Shown here in pieces: positions 45,269 through 52,503 of a stretch of 64,000 bases of DNA. A model generated the notes under the pieces. The model did not search any database and was not told the DNA's origin. It saw nothing but the letters and a program-made list of their open reading frames with translations. The stretch is from Rickettsiella endosymbiont of Rhagonycha lignosa (GTDB taxonomy: Bacteria; Pseudomonadota; Gammaproteobacteria; Diplorickettsiales; Diplorickettsiaceae): assembly GCF_964031165.1 (NCBI RefSeq), contig NZ_OZ035011.1, forward strand, positions 1,106,001 through 1,170,000, written 5' to 3'. The stretch's first letter is position 1. The number at the start of each line of letters is the position of its first letter. A program made the translations under genes and the position numbers.

Positions 45269-47611
45269 ATGCTTTTTCCATCTACATTAAAAAAATTTTC
45301 TGAAAATGGTTTTTTTGAATTAAAAAACTCAGAATTTTCTTCTGGAAATATTCGGGATCTTGAAAAAAATATCGAACAACTCCAACAAAAGCCATTTAGT
45401 ATTCCCCTTCGCATTCGCTTAAAAGATATTCAAATGATTCCAGATAGCTCCCGAAGAAAACATGGTTCGGGACCAGTCATTCAACATGTTCCTCGTCGAT
45501 GGGCGGATAGTTACGGTGATCTCGCTATTAGTCAAATGGGATCGCTGCAAGGTTTTAATACTCCCGTGAGTTTCGGGGATATAAATGAAGTAGTTTGGCA
45601 CCCATTAGAATTGGAAACTCCACTTGAGTCATTAAAAAAAGACTTACTTTCTCTATTGACTCAATCCTGGAGTTCAATCGAACTGGATCAGTTGTTTTTC
45701 TGCCCTTATCATCAGCTAGATGCATTGGCTACGCAGGAGTTTTATAATGAATTATTGAAATCATTAACTAAAAATTCTGCTTTGCAAGAATTATCGATAA
45801 GCCCTTTCTCGCTGTCTAAGCAAATAGAGGTTATCCAGTTTTTAGCCAATACGACATTAGAACTGTTACATCTGGAGATTACCGAAGCGGATCCGTCCGC
45901 TTGGCAACAACTTTGTCGAATCTTGGAACATCACCCTACACTTAAAGCATTGAATTTAGGTAATAGTGTTCTTGATACTTCTGCTTACACGGCTTTGGCT
46001 AATCTATTAGATAAGAATTATCAAATAGACATAATCCTAGCAGAACCCACGGATGTGAAATTACTGAATGTCTATCAAGCTTTAAAAAAAAGTTTATCTA
46101 AACCAGGCTTAGAACGATTCAAAGAAAAATATTTATCGCAAGATAAATTACTGCAAATTGCTATGGTAGCTTTAGAGTCACTGAAAGAATTGAATTCCAA
46201 TCCACAGCAAACCTTACAGCAAGCAAAACTAGAACAACAATTTGCTTTCTTATTAAGAAGTCAAGCCTCCTTGGCTATTACCGATGGAAATTATACCGAC
46301 CTCCTACATCCTATTTATCAGGATCATCGCTATCTGATTAACGAAAAATCTCCTGCGCTTGTACAATTGCATGTAGATACCTTACCGTCTAATACGAGCA
46401 AAACTATCGGCTGTATTTTGCTGGAAAAGGCATTGGAAGCGAACAATCAAAAAGCCATACAAACCTTATTAAATGCAAACGCTAATTTACTTGAATTCCC
46501 TCCTCATGAAGAAGAACCTTTTTTAGTTAAACTGCTGCAAACTCAAGGTGCTATTAAAACACTAGTCCTGGAACGTATTCGTCGCGATTCACAATTAGAG
46601 GAGTCTGACCTGTTTCAATTACAGCTTGCAGATGGAAGCAAGACCGTCGGTTATGTTTTATTAAAAAAATCCTTAGAAACTCAAAATCTCTCTGCATTGC
46701 AGAATTTACTAAACGCTAAGGCCGATTTGTTTGAAACTCCAGAGGATGAACAAGAACCCTTTTTAGTGAAAGTGTTTCAAAGTCCGGGAGAATTAAAAAA
46801 ATTCGTGGTTGATTATATTCGCCGAGATTCACGATTAATCGCACTGACGTCCGAACGTTTAAAGAATTATTCCGGCTTACTCCAAGTTTTTACGCACTTA
46901 AAAGATCATTTAGACAAGTATAGTTTGCATTTGGTGAAAAAGGATAATCCTTCGCTGTTAATGTCGATTGCTTATGAAGCACTCGCTACCTGGAATAAGA
47001 TGTTAGGCCTACAAAATCCATCCGAAGCAAGAGATAAGGAATGTGCACAAATCTATAAAGACTTAGATGCAAGCCTGAAAGTAATTAATCAGAATCCTTT
47101 AGGTGTCACTTATGCGGCACTTTCTGAAGTTCAGATGATTATGCATAAAATGAAAAAAAAGTCTGTCAATGCCTTAAGAGGCATTTTTAATGTCTCTTCT
47201 TTACATGATAAAGCCATAAAATTAGTGGATGAATTTGATAGCCAGTTAGAAGCCAACAAGGCTCAGATTTTTACGCAACAAAACGAAATGCTCAAAAATC
47301 AAGCAGAGGAAATCAAGCAACTAAGTGAAAATCGTGCAAAAGAACAAAACCAAGCTCAAGAAAAACATGCCGCGACAGAAGCAAAATTAGCAGCGACAGA
47401 AATAAAACTCGATAAGGCTCAAGAAAAACTAGTTACAGTACAAACAGAACTAGCCGAGACGAAAGCAAAACAAGCAGCGGCCGAAACACAATATGCAGAG
47501 ATCAAGAAAACACTTGAGATATTATTAAAACGAACCAGTAAAAATGCTGTTTCAGAAGAAGAAGCCGTCGATCCAACAACAAAAACTAATGTGCAGTTTT
47601 TTCGCCGTTAA
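45269..47611 (+). CDS. Effector-like protein with LRR-like, ankyrin-like and coiled-coil regions
   Basis: A 780-residue protein with no signal peptide or membrane segment. Residues about 165-245 look like leucine-rich repeats (SALQELSISPF, TLELLHLEITE, PTLKALNLGNSVLD). Residues about 376-440 and 456-521 are a tandem duplication (CILLEKALEANNQKAIQTLL against YVLLKKSLETQNLSALQNLL, then EPFLVK and IRRDSQL/IRRDSRL), ankyrin-like in style. Residues about 655-760 are a coiled coil rich in Glu, Lys, Gln and Ala. The last 40 residues, ending VDPTTKTNVQFFRR, are nearly identical to the end of the next protein. CAGGAG lies before the ATG. The mix of eukaryote-like repeats suggests a host-directed effector; this is inference. 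Confidence 0.65.
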   Translation: MLFPSTLKKFSENGFFELKNSEFSSGNIRDLEKNIEQLQQKPFSIPLRIRLKDIQMIPDSSRRKHGSGPVIQHVPRRWADSYGDLAISQMGSLQGFNTPVSFGDINEVVWHPLELETPLESLKKDLLSLLTQSWSSIELDQLFFCPYHQLDALATQEFYNELLKSLTKNSALQELSISPFSLSKQIEVIQFLANTTLELLHLEITEADPSAWQQLCRILEHHPTLKALNLGNSVLDTSAYTALANLLDKNYQIDIILAEPTDVKLLNVYQALKKSLSKPGLERFKEKYLSQDKLLQIAMVALESLKELNSNPQQTLQQAKLEQQFAFLLRSQASLAITDGNYTDLLHPIYQDHRYLINEKSPALVQLHVDTLPSNTSKTIGCILLEKALEANNQKAIQTLLNANANLLEFPPHEEEPFLVKLLQTQGAIKTLVLERIRRDSQLEESDLFQLQLADGSKTVGYVLLKKSLETQNLSALQNLLNAKADLFETPEDEQEPFLVKVFQSPGELKKFVVDYIRRDSRLIALTSERLKNYSGLLQVFTHLKDHLDKYSLHLVKKDNPSLLMSIAYEALATWNKMLGLQNPSEARDKECAQIYKDLDASLKVINQNPLGVTYAALSEVQMIMHKMKKKSVNALRGIFNVSSLHDKAIKLVDEFDSQLEANKAQIFTQQNEMLKNQAEEIKQLSENRAKEQNQAQEKHAATEAKLAATEIKLDKAQEKLVTVQTELAETKAKQAAAETQYAEIKKTLEILLKRTSKNAVSEEEAVDPTTKTNVQFFRR

Positions 47612-47812
47612 TGTAAAGGTTTTTAAGGAGGATGCTTGTGATGTTTATCGAAGACATGGGCCAACAACTTGCCTATAAACCCTTTGCATGGATGTCCTGG
47701 TGGTGGGGAATAAAATGGGGAGGTTTCATTGAGATCTCGCCGCAACTTAGTAAAGAAAATCCTTTATGGCAGCGTGAGAAAGCTGATCTAGAAAACTTAA
47801 CGCTGTTTAAAC
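47551..47812 (+). repeat. Direct repeat, copy 1 (gene end, spacer and next gene start)
   Basis: Nearly identical to 49011-49272, 1460 bp further on. It covers the last 20 codons of one gene, the spacer with AAGGAGG, and about 57 codons of the next. The pattern is that of a tandemly duplicated cassette. Confidence 0.9.
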
Positions 47813-49071
47813 AAACGCCGGATGAATTACAACAACAAATTGCCGCTTATTGGAAAAGGCCTTTTTGGCGACGTTGCTTATTACGTTTATTTACGGATAT
47901 TACCAATCGGATAATGATTTGGTCTTATTATCAACGTTGCCTTGCTTTTCAGCGCATTCATCAAGAGAATCCATTACTCGAACAACGCTTGCGGCTGTAT
48001 GAACCCGAACAACGACTGGTGGACTTGTTCATAAAAAAATTAAGTCGGGATCATTCGATCTTAGAACATCGTCTCGAAGCCTATGCAGGAAATACTCAAT
48101 GGATGGAAAAAAATCTTGATGCCCTACTGACTCAACATGAAAAAAAAAGGCAACGGATTTTTTTAAACCTATTGGACCGCTATTTAAAGGAATTACCTGA
48201 AGACTGTGATCGCGAGTCCATACAAAAAAAATTAGAAGATGAATATTCAGAACTTGGCAAAATACTCAGAAATTATTTTCAACATTGGTGCCAACCCTAT
48301 CAGCCCATACAAGAGAACGCCTGTCGAGCATTGGTGTATGTAGGTCCTGCTGTGGTTGAAAAAACAAGCCGTTGCTCTTTGGGTGCTGATTTAAATTCTT
48401 CATTGAGTTCAATCAATGAATGGTTAGCGCTCAAACAATATGCCTTAAAGCAGATGTCAAAAGAAAACCCACCTGACTATGCAGCCATCCAAGCATTTTT
48501 ACAGCAGTGCTTACACAGTCTAGAAGCATTAATTGAACCACTCCTGTCTGACTACGAAAGATTGGTCTATGAAGCAAAACATCAACGCGTTGATTATAGA
48601 GAAATGTTAAAGCGCTCCGAGCATTTACAAGGTCGATTTACCTATTTCTTCCGGCATAGTAGTTTATTATTCCATCCAGATAGATCCGATGGAGGTGAAA
48701 ATCTCGGTCGAATAAAAACAAATTTGTTTCAAGAATTTCAACAATTGGTTCAAGCTTCATTCGAGAGATTGGATCACGGCTTAGTCATATTAAAGCAATG
48801 CATTCCGCCCTCAGAATTAGCGCTGGCTAAGCTAAGAGAGAAGCTTGAACAAGACCTCATCATATTCACAGAAGAGCTTGATCAAAGGTTTCAGCAGATA
48901 CAAACACAACATGCAGAAATAAAGATAAGACAAGCTAGGATGGAAGCAGAAAATGTAGAGATTAAAAAGACTCTGGAGATACTGTTAAAACGAACGAATA
49001 CTCATATCGATTCAGAAGAAGAAACCGTCGATCCAACAACAAAAACTAATGTGCAGTTTTTTCGCCGTTAA
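47641..49071 (+). CDS. Effector-like protein with a J-domain-like HPD motif
   Basis: A protein of about 476 residues with no signal peptide. The N-terminus (MFIEDMGQQLAYKPFAWMSWWW) is Trp-rich. The middle is helical and rich in Arg, Gln and Glu. A J-domain-like stretch lies at about 330-375: FRHSSLLFHPDRSDGG with HPD at 345-347, then FQEFQQLVQASFERL, in the order seen in DnaJ helices II-III. A coiled coil and the tail VDPTTKTNVQFFRR, shared with the upstream protein, close it. AAGGAGG lies 9 nt before ATG 47641 and 6 nt before GTG 47638; the ATG at 47632 touches it and is unlikely. A host Hsp70-directed role is possible, but the helix I and loop context is too diverged to assert. Confidence 0.6.
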   Translation: MFIEDMGQQLAYKPFAWMSWWWGIKWGGFIEISPQLSKENPLWQREKADLENLTLFKQTPDELQQQIAAYWKRPFWRRCLLRLFTDITNRIMIWSYYQRCLAFQRIHQENPLLEQRLRLYEPEQRLVDLFIKKLSRDHSILEHRLEAYAGNTQWMEKNLDALLTQHEKKRQRIFLNLLDRYLKELPEDCDRESIQKKLEDEYSELGKILRNYFQHWCQPYQPIQENACRALVYVGPAVVEKTSRCSLGADLNSSLSSINEWLALKQYALKQMSKENPPDYAAIQAFLQQCLHSLEALIEPLLSDYERLVYEAKHQRVDYREMLKRSEHLQGRFTYFFRHSSLLFHPDRSDGGENLGRIKTNLFQEFQQLVQASFERLDHGLVILKQCIPPSELALAKLREKLEQDLIIFTEELDQRFQQIQTQHAEIKIRQARMEAENVEIKKTLEILLKRTNTHIDSEEETVDPTTKTNVQFFRR

Positions 49072-49272
49072 TGTAAAGGTTTTTAAGGAGGATGCTTGTG
49101 ATGTTTATCAAAAACATGGGCCAACAACTTGCCTATAAACCCTTTGCATGGATGTCCTGGTGGTGGTGGGAAATAAAATGGGGAGGTTTCATTGAGATCT
49201 CGCCGCAACTTAGTAAAGAAAATCCTTTATGGCAGCGTGAGAAAGCTGATCTAGAAAACTTAACGCTGTTTA
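49011..49272 (+). repeat. Direct repeat, copy 2
   Basis: Second copy of 47551-47812. It differs at a few bases (GAAGAC against AAAAAC after the start) and by a three-base insertion in the TGG run (TGGTGGTGGGAAATA against TGGTGGGGAATA). It breaks off just where AAACAAACG of copy 1 becomes AAGTAAAGC. Confidence 0.9.
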
Positions 49273-49277
49273 AGTAA
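49101..49277 (+). pseudogene. Truncated duplicate of the J-domain-like gene
   Basis: It has the same ribosome binding site and start as the gene at 47641, and 58 residues match it closely (MFIKNMGQQLAYKPFAWMSW onward). The frame then ends at a TAA where the intact gene reads on, and no downstream similarity follows. It is the stub of a second cassette copy whose body was deleted. Confidence 0.85.
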
Positions 49278-49289
49278 AGCCTGATATCA

Positions 49290-49387
49290 AAAAAATTAAT
49301 TTTACTATTTAGGATACTTTTCAGAATTGTTTTATTATCTTGCATTTCTTGAACCCAATTGTCGCTAAAGTCTATTAGTTTGTGCAT
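49290..49387 (-). pseudogene. Possible inverted fragment of an ankyrin-gene 3' region
   Basis: Read leftwards from 49387, the frame gives DFSDNWVQEMQDNKTILKSI. This resembles DFSAYWDEEVKKIKISFLQS, the post-ankyrin segment of the intact gene at 49746, in residue spacing (DFS..W..E). It runs into the truncated duplicate after about 35 codons. The match is short and may be chance. Confidence 0.3.
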
Positions 49388-49421
49388 TGGATCCCTTTAC
49401 ACGAAATAATCTTCAATCTGT

Positions 49422-49673
49422 TTGCAATGGGGTCATTTTGAAATCGTCAAGTTGCTGATAGAAAACAAAGCTAATATTAATATTGCTACAGCAAATGGTT
49501 ACACCCGGTTGCATTCACCTATGATGCGAAAGCATTATGAAATAGCTGCGCTACTTATAAAAAATGGCGCGGATGTTCATGCGGCTACTGCAAATAATAG
49601 CACGCCATTACATTTTGCAGAACTTCCGAAAGCGGAAGCCAGTAGGAATTTATTATCAATAAAATTGATTTAA
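49422..49673 (+). pseudogene. Ankyrin-repeat gene remnant
   Basis: An 83-codon stretch opens in mid-repeat (QWGHFEIVKLLIENKANINI). It continues with two more ankyrin units, the second carrying MRKHYEIAALLIKNGADVHAATANNSTPLH, then stops. The canonical beginning of the first repeat is missing and no proper start codon exists (the frame begins at a TTG). The 5' part has therefore been lost at about 49420, next to the other fragments. Confidence 0.7.
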
Positions 49674-49745
49674 TTTAATAATTCTTCAATATTATTTTGA
49701 TAATATAAACTAGTGTTTATTATTTGATATTAAATTTATCCTCAT

Positions 49746-50624
49746 ATGAGACATGTTATGACTAAAACATTAAACGATCGGTTATTTGACGCAATTAATG
49801 AAAATGACATAAAGGAAGTTTCTAAGTGCTTAAAAGAAGGCGCTGTCGTTTATGCAACCGATAGTAAAGGACGGAGGCCTCTGCATCTGGCTTATAAATC
49901 TGTTGCGATAGCAAAACTACTTATTGAGCATAGAGCTGATCCTAATGCAACCGACAATGAAGGATTAACCCCACTCCATAATGCTTGTTTTTATAGGGGT
50001 ATTGAAATCTCAAAGTTACTTATTGAGAAAGGAGCTAATATTAATGTAGCTGATAACAAAGGATTAACACCACTGCATAAAGCTTGCTCAAGGGGCCGGA
50101 CTGACGTAGCAAAGCTATTTATTGAAAATGGAGCTAAAGTTAATGCTACTGACAAAGGATTAATTCATACTCCTCTACATAAAGCTTGTTTAGCTGAATA
50201 TACGGATATAGTTAAGTTACTTATTGAAAATGGAGCTAATGTTAATGCAACCGACCATAGATCACCTCTCTATATAGCTTCGTCATTTAAGCGTGATGAA
50301 ATAGTAAAGCTACTCATAAGCGCTATATTATTGGAAAATCTTGGAAAAAAAGAAAAACCTGAATATATAAAACAACACCAAGATTTCTCAGCTTACTGGG
50401 ATGAAGAGGTTAAAAAAATAAAAATCAGTTTTTTACAAAGTAAATTGGATAGTAAAACTTTGGCAGAAGATATTGTATATAAAATCTCCTTATTGGAAAA
50501 AGATACTTTACTTTCTTTATCCTGTCATCAGTTCTTCAAATTACTATACTTAGAAAAAACAAATGAGCTTTCTAAAAAAGCGGATAAATCGGTGAATACT
50601 GCGCCTTCTTCTTCGCCTAATTAA
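49746..50624 (+). CDS. Ankyrin-repeat protein
   Basis: A 292-residue protein without signal peptide or membrane segment. About five ankyrin repeats span residues 38-198 (GRRPLHLAYKS, GLTPLHNACFYRGIEISKLL, GLTPLHKACSRGRTDVAKLF, TPLHKACLAEYTDIVKLL, SPLYIASSFKRDEIVKLL). A helical C-terminal part of about 95 residues contains DFSAYWDEEVKKIK. Ankyrin repeats mediate protein-protein contacts, and in intracellular Legionellales many such proteins are secreted into the host; whether this one is cannot be read from the sequence. Two starts are possible, ATG 49746 and ATG 49758 (MTKTLNDRLF), neither with a good ribosome binding site. Confidence 0.8.
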   Translation: MRHVMTKTLNDRLFDAINENDIKEVSKCLKEGAVVYATDSKGRRPLHLAYKSVAIAKLLIEHRADPNATDNEGLTPLHNACFYRGIEISKLLIEKGANINVADNKGLTPLHKACSRGRTDVAKLFIENGAKVNATDKGLIHTPLHKACLAEYTDIVKLLIENGANVNATDHRSPLYIASSFKRDEIVKLLISAILLENLGKKEKPEYIKQHQDFSAYWDEEVKKIKISFLQSKLDSKTLAEDIVYKISLLEKDTLLSLSCHQFFKLLYLEKTNELSKKADKSVNTAPSSSPN

Positions 50625-50747
50625 AGAAGTTATATTACGCTGACAGCAACTTAATCTTTAGGAAGCCTTATCGTTGTTTATTTTATTGACTAAAACCACT
50701 CTTAGGCTTGGTAGGAAGAATTTTTGTAACATAAGGATCTATCGCTT

Positions 50748-50781
50748 AAGCTAAAGTATGAGTTTAGCTTCAGTTTTTTTT
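50748..50781 (+). terminator. Rho-independent terminator downstream of the ankyrin gene
   Basis: AAGCTAAA (50748-50755) pairs with TTTAGCTT (50763-50770) around a 7-nt loop, followed by CAG and a T-rich run. It lies 124 bp after the ankyrin stop codon. Confidence 0.65.
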
Positions 50782-50857
50782 GTTTTTATTTATTTTTCTA
50801 AGGTGCCCTACAAGTGTGATGGGAGAGTGGTAAGATTAGCTAAGTGTATGATTTTAC

Positions 50858-50933
50858 TGGTGGGCCGTGATGGAATCGAACCATCGACCAATAGATTAAA
50901 AGTCTACTGCTCTACCAACTGAGCTAACGGCCC
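50858..50933 (-). tRNA. tRNA-Lys (anticodon UUU)
   Basis: Read leftwards from 50933, the 7-bp acceptor GGGCCGT/ACGGCCC closes a full cloverleaf. The D-arm is TAGCTCAGTTGGTAGAGCA, the anticodon loop CTTTTAA with anticodon TTT, and the T-arm loop GGTTCGATTCC. Discriminator A and an encoded CCA (50860-50858) end it. The length is 76 nt. Its 3' end faces the accessory island at lower coordinates. Confidence 0.97.
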
Positions 50934-51073
50934 CATGAAAACGGAAGCCGAGATTGTAGACAATTTGCTAGTGAATAGCAATCCTAATACACATTTTTTT
51001 TCGATGACTCTAGCCATTGCAGCAAATAATTCTATCAATTTAATCTTCAAATAAACTTTGTTTAACTAGTCAC

Positions 51074-52327
51074 CTAAAGAATCCCTGAAATTCCTCCGAA
51101 TAAACCAAACAAAGAAGTCACTAATAAAATAATTCCAACCAATACTGCATAAACAGGTTTTAAACGAAAGTCTTTCGGTAGTGTGCGTAATGCTAAAAGA
51201 TATAAAAATCCCAATACTATCGGCAATAATAAAGCGTTCATTACTTCGACACCGACACTTAGACTCACTAAATTTACACTCCCAGAAGCCACTAATATTC
51301 CGCCTAACACTAAAATTAAAGTATAAACTCCATAAAACCAGGGTGCTTCTTTAGGATGATGTTCTAAGGAGCGGCGATAACCCATCACTTCACCTAAACC
51401 CCAAGCGGCTGTTAAAGAAACCACAATACTAGCAATTAATGCAGCACCGGTCATACCCAAAGCAAATAAAACCCGACCTGTTGTAAATCCTAGGCTGGGT
51501 GTAATAGCCTCACTAATTTGTTGCACCGTATTCAGAGGTACTTGTGGATTTATTTTGCCTATAGTAGCGGCGGTCGCTATCAATAACGCAGCCATAATTA
51601 ATTGTGTAATGATTGCCCCTATCGCGGTATCCCAACGTGCAATCCGCAAGTGACTCACATTTAGACCTTTATCCAATACCGCCGACTGCTGATAGAAAAT
51701 CATCCACGGCATAATCACTGCGCCAATATTTCCGGCCAGCAAATATAAGTAAGATTTATTTTGCCAGGGAATGGCCGTAAAACCAGAAAGTATTTCATGC
51801 GCTACCGGTCTTGCATCCCAAGCAACCCATAAAAAAACTAATTCGAATAATCCTAATAAAATGGCAATCCGCTCAACCGAACGATAAGAGCCTGTCCATG
51901 CGACGATGGTCAAGAAAGCCACCACTAAGGACAAGGTTTCCCAGGCTGGGATATTAAATAGCGCCCCAACCCCCGCCAAACCACTAAACTCGCTAAGTAT
52001 GGCCCCAATACAAGATACTACTAAGGTTGAAACTGACAACCAGGCCCAGGTTTTGCCAAAATAATATTTAATTAATTCCCCATGCCCCATACCCGTTGCG
52101 ATACCTAAACGCACAGTTAATTCCTGAGCAATATACAGGATAGGCATCAAAATAAACTGTAATGCCAATAATCGATATCCCCAAACTGCACCGCTCTGCG
52201 CGGCAGTAATTAAACTGCCCGCATCCGTATCGGCTAACATGACGACTAAACCCGGGCCGATTATACTTAACCAAAATAACGGTTTTTTTAAAATACGGCG
52301 CCCATGCAAAATTTTCGATATAGACAT
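51074..52327 (-). CDS. Nramp-like divalent metal transporter
   Basis: A 417-residue protein with about eleven membrane segments and the general pattern of Nramp carriers (IIGPGLVVMLADTDAGSLITAAQSG in segment 1, QELTVRLGIATGMGHGELI in segment 3, and MPWMIFYQQSAV in segment 6). In canonical MntH segment 1 reads DPGN; here it is DTDAG, so the substrate may differ from Mn2+/Fe2+. A near-perfect Fur box overlaps its promoter, which points to iron- or metal-regulated import. It lies downstream of serS and the OPT gene on the same strand, but the 176-bp gap with its own promoter suggests separate control. Confidence 0.82.
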   Translation of the reverse strand: MSISKILHGRRILKKPLFWLSIIGPGLVVMLADTDAGSLITAAQSGAVWGYRLLALQFILMPILYIAQELTVRLGIATGMGHGELIKYYFGKTWAWLSVSTLVVSCIGAILSEFSGLAGVGALFNIPAWETLSLVVAFLTIVAWTGSYRSVERIAILLGLFELVFLWVAWDARPVAHEILSGFTAIPWQNKSYLYLLAGNIGAVIMPWMIFYQQSAVLDKGLNVSHLRIARWDTAIGAIITQLIMAALLIATAATIGKINPQVPLNTVQQISEAITPSLGFTTGRVLFALGMTGAALIASIVVSLTAAWGLGEVMGYRRSLEHHPKEAPWFYGVYTLILVLGGILVASGSVNLVSLSVGVEVMNALLLPIVLGFLYLLALRTLPKDFRLKPVYAVLVGIILLVTSLFGLFGGISGIL

Positions 52328-52375
52328 ACTTTCTTTTCAGCCATTTTTATAATTATTCTGGCTAGAAGTGTATCA

Positions 52376-52415
52376 ATTATAATAGGGGACTTCAATAGTA
52401 ATGATAATCATTATC
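52376..52415 (-). promoter_or_regulatory. Fur box and promoter of the Nramp-like gene
   Basis: AGTAATGATAATCATTATC (52397-52415) matches 17 of 19 positions of the Fur consensus GATAATGATAATCATTATC. On the minus strand a perfect -10, TATAAT, lies at 52381-52376, and the Fur box covers the expected -35 position 16-17 bp upstream. Iron-loaded Fur would thus block RNA polymerase. It is 70 bp upstream of the start codon at 52327. Confidence 0.88.
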
Positions 52416-52503
52416 AATTAGAAATTGGCTATCTAGCTTATATAATACCTAGGCAATATAGGCAATAAAAGATAGTAAAGCTTTTAAAAGCTTGTTTAGC
52501 GAG

